DNA of 60,744 nt, from positions 1 through 60,744 of the forward strand of contig CAZOAR010000015.1 of NCBI GenBank assembly GCA_964577985.1. Direction: 5' to 3'. Both the position numbers and the translations under genes were made by a program. The notes beneath the pieces were generated by a model. The model was not told the origin of the DNA, searched no databases, and saw nothing but the letters and a program-made list of their open reading frames with translations. Of the stretch, positions 9,761 to 18,449 are shown piece by piece (positions within the stretch are counted from its first letter, which is position 1; each line of letters begins with the position of its first letter). Source of the stretch: CAZOAR01 sp964577985. GTDB lineage: Bacteria > Gemmatimonadota > CAZMKB01 > CAZNLH01.

Positions 9761-9789
9761 ATTATCGTAATGGACGGGGGTTTTGTCAA
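9761..9789 (-). promoter_or_regulatory. Sigma70-type promoter for iorAB
   Basis: On the minus strand, TTGACA at 9789-9784, a 17-base spacer, and GATAAT at 9766-9761. Transcription should start near 9754, leaving a leader of about 100 nt before the IorA fusion start. The rest of the 9653-9919 gap shows nothing else recognisable. Confidence 0.8.
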
Positions 9790-9919
9790 GCGGATTCGGG
9801 GTTTGACGTTTCGCCGGTTATTCCTGTGCGTCGGGGCGTCACGTGTCTCTCCTGCTCCAGGGACGCCTTTCTGACCCACTCTGACTCCCGGGGGCACTCG
9901 CTGAGCAAAACTCGCCGGA

Positions 9920-10522
9920 TCAGTCTCTCAACAGCACCCGGATCGAGTCGAGGTCTTTCATCCTGTCGACGTCCACATAATCTGTCATGCATCCTGTTGT
10001 CACGCGGGCTATCTCCCCGCTGTGCTCATCGAGGATCTTCGTCCCTTTCTCGTCGTCCCCCAGCCGGAGAAAATCCGGAAAGAGCCTTGCCGGAATGATC
10101 CTCGGATGATATTTCTCACCCTGGCACTCCGGGACGACAATCGTCTCCTCTTCCTCGAACATATCGAGGAGAGCGTCTATGATTTCAGGCGACACGAGCG
10201 GCATATCGGCAAGGAGCACCATAGCGCCTCTGCACCCGGAACCAAGCGATCGAATCCCCTTCTTCAGAGACGACATCATCCCCTGCTCAAAGTCCCTGTT
10301 CTCGACGATACTTATCTTATCCGTCCCGTCGAACAGAAGCCCTATCGACCCGATGAGTTCCTCCCTTCCATCCCCGAGCACGACGATCACGTGAGCCAGG
10401 CGCGACTCGACGCAGTTCCTGAGGGCGTAGTAATATAGCGGCCTTCCGTTCACCTCGAGCATGAGTTTCCGCTCCCCGAACCTCACACCCCGGCCCGCGG
10501 CAAGAAAGATCCCCGAGATCAT
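9920..10522 (-). CDS. mocA: Molybdenum cofactor cytidylyltransferase-like nucleotidyltransferase
   Basis: 200-residue MobA/MocA-family enzyme. It probably joins CMP to molybdopterin to make the MCD cofactor used by xanthine dehydrogenase-family enzymes. The nucleotide-binding signature LAAGRGVRFG is at residues 7-16, and LLADMPLVSP near 103 carries the metal-binding Asp. MCD use by the molybdenum hydroxylase encoded at 14.7-18.4 kb is inferred from context. The start overlaps the xdhC stop by four bases (ATGA), so the two are co-translated. A GMP-transferring MobA is the alternative, but neighbours favour MocA. Confidence 0.85.
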   Translation of the reverse strand: MISGIFLAAGRGVRFGERKLMLEVNGRPLYYYALRNCVESRLAHVIVVLGDGREELIGSIGLLFDGTDKISIVENRDFEQGMMSSLKKGIRSLGSGCRGAMVLLADMPLVSPEIIDALLDMFEEEETIVVPECQGEKYHPRIIPARLFPDFLRLGDDEKGTKILDEHSGEIARVTTGCMTDYVDVDRMKDLDSIRVLLRD

Positions 10523-11478
10523 CTCTCCTCCCCGGGGAGCGAGCCACTACCTTTCTTCAGGCTGTTCCTGAACCGGATGAGCTCCGCCGCTATGCTGACT
10601 GCAATCTCAGAATCAGACTCCGCATTGATGTCTATCCCGACGGGTGATGATACACGCTCGATATCCGACTCTGGTATCCCATCCTTCAGCAGCTCCTCGA
10701 AGATAGCGTCTCTCCTTGTTCTCGAACTCAGCAACCCGATGAACGCGCACCCCTTGAGCAGGGCCTCTTTGAGGACATCTCGATCTCTCTCATAGTAGTG
10801 AGACATGATGAGGACCATCGAATCCTCGTCAAATTCTCCTGGTTCGCTCCCGGACAGAACATTCTCCATCCCCTCGAACTTCGCGAGGTAGCCGGGTCGC
10901 CAGTCGATGACGTGGACGCGGAAGTCCATTCGGGAAATATACATGACGGCCTCCCGGGCAAGGGGGGTCGCCCCGAAGAGATGAAGGTCAACGGGCATAT
11001 GGATCTCCTCCACCAGCAGATGCTCATCATCTGAAACTCTCTCACGCGACAGATGAATCGCGCCTGTACCTGTGTCATGCACCAGAAAGAGATGATCCTC
11101 CGCCGCGTACTTTCCACTCCCTTCCAGATAGGCCTTCAATTCACGATATACAAGTTTCTGCTCGCCCAGAACCGGCTCGAGCAGGACCTCGATGACGCCA
11201 CCGCAATATGTTCCGTAGCCAAAAACGATGTCATCGGGATCGGTGGTGTCTATCCTGATCACCTTCGGCCTTCTCGCGGCGAACGCAGCCTTCCCTGTCA
11301 GCATAATCTGCTGATCCACACACCCGGACCCGATATTGCCACACAGGGGCAGCGGCTCACCAACCTCATAGAGCGCCTTTTCCCCCTTCTTCTTGTAGGT
11401 GTGCCCCTCTGTGGCAAGGATGGTGACAAGGACCCCGTGATCGGTACTATCTATCTTTCTCAGCAGGTCTGTATCCAT
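10519..11478 (-). CDS. xdhC: XdhC/CoxI-family molybdenum cofactor insertion chaperone
   Basis: 319-residue XdhC/CoxI protein. This family binds the sulfurated molybdenum cofactor and delivers it to xanthine dehydrogenase-type apoenzymes. The N-terminal XdhC domain has ATEGHTYKKKGEKAL and the CGNIGSGCV motif near residue 46; the C-terminal Rossmann-like domain contains LFGATPLAREAV and LIMSHYYERD. A GGAG site precedes the ATG, with a strong promoter about 20 bases upstream. It is paired by overlap with mocA. The enzyme it serves is most likely the hydroxylase at 14.7-18.4 kb, transcribed in the opposite direction. Confidence 0.88.
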   Translation of the reverse strand: MDTDLLRKIDSTDHGVLVTILATEGHTYKKKGEKALYEVGEPLPLCGNIGSGCVDQQIMLTGKAAFAARRPKVIRIDTTDPDDIVFGYGTYCGGVIEVLLEPVLGEQKLVYRELKAYLEGSGKYAAEDHLFLVHDTGTGAIHLSRERVSDDEHLLVEEIHMPVDLHLFGATPLAREAVMYISRMDFRVHVIDWRPGYLAKFEGMENVLSGSEPGEFDEDSMVLIMSHYYERDRDVLKEALLKGCAFIGLLSSRTRRDAIFEELLKDGIPESDIERVSSPVGIDINAESDSEIAVSIAAELIRFRNSLKKGSGSLPGEER

Positions 11479-11498
11479 TACTCCTTCTCCCTGCTGAG

Positions 11499-11527
11499 AT
11501 GATACTAACAGGAGAGGGCCTTGTCAA
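11499..11527 (-). promoter_or_regulatory. Promoter for xdhC-mocA
   Basis: Minus strand: TTGACA at 11527-11522, 17-base spacer, TATCAT at 11504-11499. The predicted transcript starts roughly 15 bases before the xdhC ATG, so the leader is very short. Confidence 0.75.
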
Positions 11528-11663
11528 TCGGCCTGGTTGAGAGGCGTTTCGCCATCCGTGTTTTCTCGGCGAGTCGAGGGGAGGATTCCCCACTCCACCC
11601 GTGCGGACGCGGTCCTCAAGCTACTCACCGGATTGGAGAAGCAGTGCGTGACGAGAATAGCGC

Positions 11664-11692
11664 TTGACAAACTTCCGGTTCGATAATAATAT
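11664..11692 (+). promoter_or_regulatory. Promoter for the aminotransferase gene
   Basis: TTGACA at 11664-11669, 17-base spacer, TAATAT at 11687-11692. This places the transcript start near 11699 and argues against any translation start upstream of that. The remaining 11528-11663 stretch shows no gene. Confidence 0.72.
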
Positions 11693-11768
11693 CTCATTGG
11701 GGCTCACAACTGTCTTCACTCAAACCGTCATACCCTGCCCCGGGGCATCGGAGTCACGGAGAAAAAAC

Positions 11769-12872
11769 TTGCGTTTTGCCAGTCGAACCGATGGTTTCAA
11801 GGCATCAGGAATCCGCGATCTGTTCGACAGGGCCCGCCGTGTGCCCGATGCTGTCGACCTCTCCATCGGTCAGGCCGACTTCGAGATTCCCGACGTCATA
11901 AGAGAAGCAACCATAGACGCTATCCAGTCGGGCTGCGGAGGCTACGGCGCCACCCAGGGTGACCAGGCCCTGGTGGAAGCCACGAGAGAACACCTTCGCG
12001 AGAGGTTTAACCTGCCTGATAACGAGCATGTCCTGATGACCTCAGGCGCCACTGGTGCGATAGTACTCGCGCTCCTCTCGCTCGTCGACCAGGACGACGA
12101 GGTCCTTCTACCCGACCCTTACTTTATCCTGTACCACCGACTGATCCAGCTCTTCGGGGGCAAACCGGTATGCTACGACCTTTACCCCGATTTCAGACTG
12201 CGCGCCAGTGAAATCGTGGCGAAGGTGACGGGCCGCACCAGGCTTCTCATTCTCAACACCCCTTCCAACCCGACGGGGACCGCCTTTACCGCGGCGGAAT
12301 TAGAGGCCGTGGCCTCCGTCTGCCGTCAGAGAAACATCATGGTACTCAGCGACGAGCTCTATGAAGTCTTCGTCTACGACACGCCTCATGTCAGCATCAA
12401 GCGTTTCCCGGGGCTTGAGAGTCTTCTGGTGGGCGGCTTCTCGAAATCGTACGGGATGGCCGGTTGGAGACTCGGCTGGGCGGCCGGGGCGCCGGAGCTG
12501 ATCGACAAGATGCGAACCCTTCAGCAGTTCGTGTATGCCTGCCCCCCCACTCTCGTGCAGAAAGGCTCCCTCGCGGCGTTTCAGGTCGACATGAAGCCAT
12601 ACGTCGACGCATACAGAAAGAAGCGAGATCTCATGTACAATGGTCTCGTGTCAGCCGGATATGACGTGGTCAAGCCACAGGGGTCTTTCTTTATCTATCC
12701 GGAGGCACCAGGTGGCAACGACATCGAGTTCTGCGAGCGTGCCCTGTCCAACAAGCTGGTAATCGTTCCGGGCAGGAACTTCAGCCGCCGTTCGACCCAC
12801 GTCCGGGTGAGCCTTGCGGCCTCCGACGAAACCCTCGAGCGAGGCCTCGAGGTCTTCCGCAAGATCAGGTAG
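11769..12872 (+). CDS. PLP-dependent aminotransferase, class I/II
   Basis: Fold type I aminotransferase (aspartate/aromatic/alanine aminotransferase group), about 367 residues. Motifs: NTPSNPTGT, the YGMAGWRLGW region after the PLP lysine (GGFSKSYG), and a C-terminal VRVSLAAS with the substrate-carboxylate Arg. The TTG at 11769 is chosen because GGAG lies 7 bases upstream, the homology starts here (RFASRTDGFK), and the promoter covers the region before it. A neighbouring RidA gene, which clears reactive enamine/imine intermediates of PLP enzymes, fits. The gene ends directly against the stop of ridA on the other strand, with no space for a terminator. Amino donor and acceptor are not predictable; arylpyruvates feeding IorAB are one possibility. 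Confidence 0.87.
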   Translation: MRFASRTDGFKASGIRDLFDRARRVPDAVDLSIGQADFEIPDVIREATIDAIQSGCGGYGATQGDQALVEATREHLRERFNLPDNEHVLMTSGATGAIVLALLSLVDQDDEVLLPDPYFILYHRLIQLFGGKPVCYDLYPDFRLRASEIVAKVTGRTRLLILNTPSNPTGTAFTAAELEAVASVCRQRNIMVLSDELYEVFVYDTPHVSIKRFPGLESLLVGGFSKSYGMAGWRLGWAAGAPELIDKMRTLQQFVYACPPTLVQKGSLAAFQVDMKPYVDAYRKKRDLMYNGLVSAGYDVVKPQGSFFIYPEAPGGNDIEFCERALSNKLVIVPGRNFSRRSTHVRVSLAASDETLERGLEVFRKIR

Positions 12873-13268
12873 TCATCTCGCGGGGATCACCGCCGTGGCT
12901 TCTATTTCCACCTTCGCGCCCTCGTCCACCAGGCTCGCGACCTGGAAGAGTGTCATCGCAGGATAATGCTCTCCGATGACCTCGCGATAGATCCCGCCAA
13001 GCTCCTTCTTCGACGAGCGATACTCCGCGACATCCGTCACGTACCATGTCATCCGGACTACATGCTCGGGCCCGGCACCACCAGTGGCAAGAACGGCCAC
13101 GATGTTTTCGAGAGCGCGACGAGCCTGACCCGGAAAATCATCGGTCTCGAAACGACAATCCTCGTTCCAGCCGACCTGACCCGCGACAAAGATCATCTCG
13201 CCCTCCACCTTTATGCCGTTGCTGTACCCGCTCGGGCTTCTCCACCCTTCCGGCTGCAGTATCTCCAT
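12873..13268 (-). CDS. RidA family protein (enamine/imine deaminase)
   Basis: 131-residue YjgF/YER057c/UK114 family protein. RidA members hydrolyse 2-aminoacrylate and related imines to 2-oxoacids; several divergent members act in catabolic pathways of cyclic amines and pyrimidines. Motifs: FVAGQVGWN, TWYVTDVAEY and PAMTLFQVASL, then VEIEATAVI. The canonical substrate-carboxylate Arg before the TxxxV stretch is not kept as RxxxE, so this may be a divergent subgroup. The ATG at 13268 has AGAGG 7 bases upstream. It converges with the aminotransferase, with no intergenic base. Confidence 0.88.
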   Translation of the reverse strand: MEILQPEGWRSPSGYSNGIKVEGEMIFVAGQVGWNEDCRFETDDFPGQARRALENIVAVLATGGAGPEHVVRMTWYVTDVAEYRSSKKELGGIYREVIGEHYPAMTLFQVASLVDEGAKVEIEATAVIPAR

Positions 13269-13338
13269 TGATATCCTCTCTCTCCGTATGGAACAAAGGC
13301 CAATACATCGGCATTCAGACACCGTTTCATCCACGATG

Positions 13339-13368
13339 ATAATATCATGCTGGTCTGACCCCTGTCAA
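13339..13368 (-). promoter_or_regulatory. Promoter for the ridA-like gene
   Basis: Minus strand: TTGACA at 13368-13363, 18-base spacer, TATTAT at 13344-13339. The transcript should begin near 13332, giving a leader of about 60 nt. The stretch 13369-13554 shows no gene. Confidence 0.78.
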
Positions 13369-13554
13369 GCAGGACGGCTCCGGCCCCTTTTCCTTCATCG
13401 GGAGTCAACTGATCAAGCGTCTTTGAAACAAGCTAAGGGGCGTTATCCGCCCGGAGGGCATATTGCGCGTCAAGACATGGACTGACTTGCTAGATGGCTG
13501 GTTATTGCAAGTCGACCCGTGAAGCCGGAGGACGAGAACTGTGTGTTGCTTCAG

Positions 13555-14047
13555 TTATCCTGGCAGTAATATGTACTCGATGATTGCGGTTCCCCCACGG
13601 TTCAATGTGGCCAGGGTGTCCGTCACAGAATTGCTGAGAGCCAATGTATCAATGCTGGTTGTATCGGTATCACCGTCGTCATAGATATACTCTGAGATCA
13701 AGAAATCCAACGTAGTGTCGCCAGGGGAGAATCCGTAGTCATCAAGATCGAATGACGTAATGCAACTGGCGGAACTATCAGAGAGTCAGTGAATCAGAGC
13801 TCGTATCTAAAGCGCTGATCGACCACAAAGGGATGGAAGAGTCAAATGCGATGCTATCATCTTCGCTGTTCTTGATATGTGAGAGTCCAATTATCCCGGT
13901 ATTGGTCGTATCAACACCAATCGAGACTCTGGATGTTTCCAGCTCGAGGTCGCTCGCTCGGAGATAGGAAGAAAGGGAAGAGAGGGCAGCAAAGATCATA
14001 TTAACAAGAAGTGCGAATACCAGTCTAAGACCTCCAGTACATCCCAT
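13555..14047 (-). pseudogene. Frameshifted small secreted protein
   Basis: The N-terminal part (14047 to ~13785) starts with ATG behind GGGAGG and has a hydrophobic segment (LVFALLVNMIFAAL), then a Ser/Asp-rich stretch that stops at 13778. The reading continues convincingly in another frame from about 13790 to a TAA at 13555-13557, as an acidic, Thr/Ser-rich sequence (DLDDYGFSPGDTTLDF, then ending IIEYILLPG). Together the frames would encode roughly 160 residues, so one indel has broken the gene unless the break is a sequencing error. No family is recognised. It lies within a gene-poor, apparently decaying stretch. Confidence 0.5.
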
Positions 14048-14345
14048 TCAGGGACCTCCCATGTCACGTAATACGTTCCATCACCGGAGAAGTCTGGAAT
14101 CGTGTCGAGCATGCCATCCCCCAGTTCAGCACGTCCCAGGGGGCCACGCTCACGCCGGAGAGTCCGTCCTCAACGGTGGAATAGCTGATTGAGAGAACGT
14201 TTGGGAAATAGTACTCTGGATCAGACCACATGAAGATCGCCGAACCCCGGTCGGCAGTGTTTCCCCATTTTTTCAGAGCCCTCTCACCACCTGAACAAAG
14301 ACAGCTGGGGTAGAGGACGTACTGGAGGTGGTTTGCCATGTCCAC
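14048..14345 (-). pseudogene. Decayed unidentified coding remnant
   Basis: Protein-like sequence on the minus strand is split over two frames. One frame holds KWGNTADRGSAIFMW and YYFPNVLSISYS; after about 14160 another frame reads better (GDGTYYVTWEVPEWDV). Further upstream (14346-14673) a third open stretch containing RVFGVPDFHYYALADG may be part of the same ruined gene. I recognise no family. With the frameshifted gene next to it, 13.5-14.69 kb looks like a degraded insertion. No intact gene or RNA was seen there. Confidence 0.35.
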
Positions 14346-14697
14346 CGATTGGCCCTACCGTAGCATGGGCCAGGATGGTAGCGATCCCGTCGGCCAGGGC
14401 ATAGTAATGGAAGTCAGGCACGCCGAAGACGCGTTTGGCCACCTTGAGTGCTCTTCTGGCGAGGATTCTCTGCTTCAAGCCGGCTCTCAGGCCCATACGT
14501 TGCGCAGTGCTCGGCCCCCTGTCCCGGGTGTGTGCCGCCTCCCCCGCACTTGACCCATGACGGCCTGATTCCCATAAATTAATTGACAAACCGGTCGGAA
14601 TTTGCGACTTTTGTTCTTGCGACTGCTCCCCATGGACGACAGCCCGGCGCGGTCTCCATGCGGCTTCACTCATGATATATACCGGGAGTCATTGACA

Positions 14698-15579
14698 TTG
14701 TATCTGCCAGATTTCGACCTTCACGATGCCCGAACCACAGAGGAAGCGATTGGGCTGCTCGACCGTCACGCACCCGACGCGAGACTTCTCGCCGGGGGGA
14801 CAGATCTCCTGATCGATCTCCGCACACGGCGCTATTCGGCCGCCAACGTGATATCACTCAACAGAATAGCCGAGCTCAGAGGGATCCGCAAGAGGGGCGA
14901 CAGCGTTCATATCGGCGCGTTGACCTCGATCACTCAGGTCGTCAACTCGACACTACTCCTCGAGCGTTTCCCGGCCATTATGGACGCCGCCTCGAGGATG
15001 GCGTCTCACCAGATCCGTAACCTGGCCACGGTAGGGGGCAATATCGCGTGCGCCGCTCCCTGTGCCGATCTTCCGCCGATACTCATCACCATGAACGCCT
15101 CGATCGCTCTGCGATCAAAGGAAGTTGAACGAATTGTGCCGCTCGAGACCTTCTTCACGGGCCCGAGGGAGACGATAATAGAGGCGGGTGAGATCCTTAC
15201 CGACGTGATCCTGCCGAAAGCCCCCAGCGGCTCAGGGGCCGCATATTCCCGGTTTGGACTGCGCGAAGGAAACTCGATAGCGGTCGCCGGAGTCGCCGCC
15301 GGGATACTGCTCGGCAGGGACGGAGGAATCGTGAAGGCACGAATGGCACTCGCGGCAGTCGCTCCCACACCGAAACTCGTGGGCGCCGTCGAGGAACATC
15401 TCAGAGGCGGCACTCCATCGGCAGAGCTTTTTTCAGAGGCGGCTGAGATTGCCGCTGGTGAAGCGAACCCCATCTCCGATGTACGCGGTTCTACCGGGTA
15501 CCGGAAAGAACTCGTCAGGGTCCTGGCGAAGCGCGCGCTCGACCGCGCTCTCGAACGGGCAAAGGGGGTGGCGTCATGA
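14698..15579 (+). CDS. Molybdenum hydroxylase FAD-binding subunit (XdhB/CoxM type)
   Basis: About 294 residues, the medium FAD subunit of a xanthine dehydrogenase/CO dehydrogenase-family enzyme. It takes electrons from the 2Fe-2S clusters and passes them to an external acceptor. Motifs: LLAGGTDLL (FAD pyrophosphate loop), IGALTSITQV and the second FAD motif ATVGGNIACAAPCADLPP. No 4Fe-4S-binding insertion of the 4-hydroxybenzoyl-CoA reductase type is obvious. A TTG at 14698 with GGGAG 9 bases upstream fits the homology (YLPDFDLH); the TTG at 14692 or longer starts cannot be excluded. The stop overlaps the next start by four bases. Confidence 0.85.
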   Translation: MYLPDFDLHDARTTEEAIGLLDRHAPDARLLAGGTDLLIDLRTRRYSAANVISLNRIAELRGIRKRGDSVHIGALTSITQVVNSTLLLERFPAIMDAASRMASHQIRNLATVGGNIACAAPCADLPPILITMNASIALRSKEVERIVPLETFFTGPRETIIEAGEILTDVILPKAPSGSGAAYSRFGLREGNSIAVAGVAAGILLGRDGGIVKARMALAAVAPTPKLVGAVEEHLRGGTPSAELFSEAAEIAAGEANPISDVRGSTGYRKELVRVLAKRALDRALERAKGVAS

Positions 15580-18431
15580 TAAGGAGCCAGACCCTGAAGG
15601 TCAACGGACAGGAGTACTCCGTGGCGATAGACTCCGGCGAGACACTCCTCGACGTCCTGCGCGACAAGCTGCGTCTCACCGGTACGAAGAAGGGGTGCAA
15701 CCTCGGCGACTGCGGGGCGTGCACCGTCCTGATCGACGGCGAGGCTATGAACAGTTGTCTGCTGCTGGCATCCGAGATGCAGGGCAGGGAGATCACGACG
15801 ATCGAGGGCCTGGAGCCGAACGGAGAACTCACTCCGCTGCAAAAGGCGTTCGTCAACGAAGGCGCTATACAGTGTGGCTTCTGCACGCCCGGCGCGGTTA
15901 TGTCCGCCACCGCCCTGATAGAGAAGAATCCCGATCCGACAGACGACGAGATCAGAGACGCCCTGACCGGCAACCTGTGCAGGTGCACCGGTTACATGGG
16001 TATCCTCCGCGCCGTGAAAGGTTACAGGCAATACGAGGGGGATTGCGCAGTCGAGGAGCGGAAACCCACGCTGAAAGACCGGAACGGCGGGGCGTTCAAG
16101 AGTGTGAGCGCGCCGGTTCCCCGGGTGGACGCGGCCGACAAGGTGACCGGACGCGCCATCTATACGAACGACATACACCTCCAGAACATGGCCCACGGCA
16201 AGATCCTCGGCTCTCCCATCGCGCATGGCCGCATACTGAGCATCGACAGCTCTCGTGCCATGGCGCTTCCCGGAGTTCTGGCCGTCCTGACGGGAGAGGA
16301 CGTTCCCGACACGATGCACGGCGTCTCCCCGGCAAGATACGACGAATATGTGCTCGCCAGAGATAAAGTGCGCCATGTCGGAGATCCCGTGGCTGCAGTG
16401 GCGGCTATCGACGAGAAGACCGCGCAGAGGGCTATGGAGCTGATCGATGTGGAGTTCGATGAGCTCCCGGCCGTCTTCGATCCAATGGCGGCGATCGCGG
16501 AAGGCGCGCCACAACTCCACGAGAGATACAAACGAAATATCAACACGCATGTAGACCAGCACTTCGGCGACATCGAAAAGGGCTTCGCCGAATCGGACTA
16601 CATCAGGGAAGAGACCTTCGTGAGCAACCATATCTCTCAGGTGCCCATGGAGCCTCACGCCTCGCTGGCCAAGTGGGAGCACGACGGGTCGCTCCTGCTC
16701 TACACCTCCACGCAGGTGCCTCACTATGTGCAGTACATGCTTGCTCACGTGCTCCACATCCCGCTGGGTCAGGTCAGGGTGATCCGCTCCACCGTCGGCG
16801 GAGGGTTCGGTCAGAAGGCCGCCACTACACCTCTCGACCTGTGCTCGGCGCTGCTCGCCCGCAAGACCGGTCGCCCGGTAAAGATGATCTACACACGCTC
16901 CGAGATGTTCCACTATGGCCGCGGGCGTCACAAGCAGCACATGAAGTTCAGGCTGGGAGTGGACAAAGAGGGGAGGATCAAGGCGTTCAAGAGCGAGATA
17001 TATCTCGACGGCGGAGCCTACTCTTCTTTCGGGGTGATCACGGCGTACTACGCCGGGAGCATGATGCCGACGCTCTACCATATCCCCAACTACAAGTATG
17101 ACGGCTACCGGATGATGACTAACAAGCCCGCCTGCGGCGCCATGCGCGGTCATGGTGTACCCCAGCCTCGCTTCGCCTTCGAATGCCTGCTCAACATGAC
17201 AGCCGATGACCTGGGCATAGACCCGATAGAGATCCGCCGGCGCAACGCCATGACGCCGAACACAATGACAGTAAACGATCTCGACATAGGGAGCTGCGAG
17301 TTCCGCGCAACTCTCGACTCCGTCGATGAGAAGAGCGGCTGGAAGGAGAAATACGGCGAGCTCGAACCGGGCAAAGGGATAGGCGTTGGTTGCGGTGGAT
17401 TCGTCTCGGGCGCCGGATACAGCATATACCGCGGCCAGGTCCAGCTCTCGCACGAGAAGGGACGCGAGCCGTTCCAGAAGAAATCGATCTTTCCGCACGC
17501 CAACGCAGTAGTCAAGGTGACCGAGGACGGGATGGCGGTTGTACTCATGATAGGAGCTGCCGAGATCGGCCAGGGAAGCGACACGGTACTGGTCCAGATG
17601 TGCGCGGAGGCTCTCGGCATACCCACATCGAGGATAAGGATGCGTAGCGAGGACAGCGACATCTCCCCACTCGATCTGGGCGCGTATTCGTCGAGGGTCA
17701 CGCTCATGGGCGGCCACGCGGTCTCAAGGGCCGGCTTCATGGTGGTCGATCGCATGAGGCCCTACGCCTCGAAGATGCTCGAATGCGAAGAATCAGATGT
17801 GGTCGCGCACGACGGTCTGATGCTCGTAAAAGGAGACGAATCGAGGAATGTTCCGTGGGAGGAGGTGGCGCGGAAATACTTCAACGACAACGGTCCACTA
17901 GTCGGCACCGGGAGCTACAAGCCACCTGAGGGCCTCGGCGGCGACTACAAGGGAGGACCGGTCGGGACGAGCCCCGCATACTCGTTCGGCAGCTCGGTCT
18001 GCGAAGTATCGGTCGATCTCGAGACAGGAAAAGTGAAGATCGATCGCTTCACGGACTACCACGACTGCGGGACTCCGATCAATCCGATGGCGGTCCACGG
18101 GCAGGTTGAGGGAGCTATTGTGATGGGTGCCAGCGAGACCATACTGGAAGACGTTCGATTCGATGAGAAGGGGCAGATCCTCAACCCGGATCTCCACGCC
18201 TACCTGATCATGACAATAAAGGACGCCCCCGAGATCATCAGTGGTCTGGTCGATTCATACGAGCCCCGGGGACCATTCGGTGCCAAGGAGATCGGTGAGG
18301 GAAGCACACTGCCGGTCCTGGGCGCAGTCGCCCACGCCATAGCGAACGCCACGGGCGTATGGATAAAGGACCTCCCAATCACGCCTGAGAAGATACTGAA
18401 GGCGATGCGGGAGAAAGAGGATGGGAAATAA
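15576..18431 (+). CDS. Fused 2Fe-2S / molybdopterin-binding subunit of a xanthine dehydrogenase-family hydroxylase
   Basis: 951 residues. Residues 1-155 are the small Fe-S subunit, with plant-type 2Fe-2S cysteines (CNLGDCGAC) near 42 and the second cluster (CGFCTPG, then CRCTGY) near 105-145. Residues ~175-951 are the large molybdopterin subunit, with TVGGGFGQKA near 410, CGAMRGHGVPQPRF near 515 and the active-site region GAKEIGEGS near 907, where Glu acts as base. The fusion of small to large subunit with a separate FAD subunit is less common than three separate genes. Substrate hydroxylation at an N-heterocycle, aldehyde or aromatic thioester is possible; the sequence does not decide. Maturation genes mocA and xdhC lie about 3 kb upstream on the other strand. 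Confidence 0.9.
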   Translation: MIRSQTLKVNGQEYSVAIDSGETLLDVLRDKLRLTGTKKGCNLGDCGACTVLIDGEAMNSCLLLASEMQGREITTIEGLEPNGELTPLQKAFVNEGAIQCGFCTPGAVMSATALIEKNPDPTDDEIRDALTGNLCRCTGYMGILRAVKGYRQYEGDCAVEERKPTLKDRNGGAFKSVSAPVPRVDAADKVTGRAIYTNDIHLQNMAHGKILGSPIAHGRILSIDSSRAMALPGVLAVLTGEDVPDTMHGVSPARYDEYVLARDKVRHVGDPVAAVAAIDEKTAQRAMELIDVEFDELPAVFDPMAAIAEGAPQLHERYKRNINTHVDQHFGDIEKGFAESDYIREETFVSNHISQVPMEPHASLAKWEHDGSLLLYTSTQVPHYVQYMLAHVLHIPLGQVRVIRSTVGGGFGQKAATTPLDLCSALLARKTGRPVKMIYTRSEMFHYGRGRHKQHMKFRLGVDKEGRIKAFKSEIYLDGGAYSSFGVITAYYAGSMMPTLYHIPNYKYDGYRMMTNKPACGAMRGHGVPQPRFAFECLLNMTADDLGIDPIEIRRRNAMTPNTMTVNDLDIGSCEFRATLDSVDEKSGWKEKYGELEPGKGIGVGCGGFVSGAGYSIYRGQVQLSHEKGREPFQKKSIFPHANAVVKVTEDGMAVVLMIGAAEIGQGSDTVLVQMCAEALGIPTSRIRMRSEDSDISPLDLGAYSSRVTLMGGHAVSRAGFMVVDRMRPYASKMLECEESDVVAHDGLMLVKGDESRNVPWEEVARKYFNDNGPLVGTGSYKPPEGLGGDYKGGPVGTSPAYSFGSSVCEVSVDLETGKVKIDRFTDYHDCGTPINPMAVHGQVEGAIVMGASETILEDVRFDEKGQILNPDLHAYLIMTIKDAPEIISGLVDSYEPRGPFGAKEIGEGSTLPVLGAVAHAIANATGVWIKDLPITPEKILKAMREKEDGK

Positions 18432-18449
18432 GCGCTTCGGTGTTTCTTT

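Noticed and set aside
15006..17717. A 900-codon open frame antisense to the molybdenum hydroxylase genes
   Set aside because: It lies wholly opposite two well-supported genes, has no recognisable domain, and arises from strong codon bias on the coding strand.
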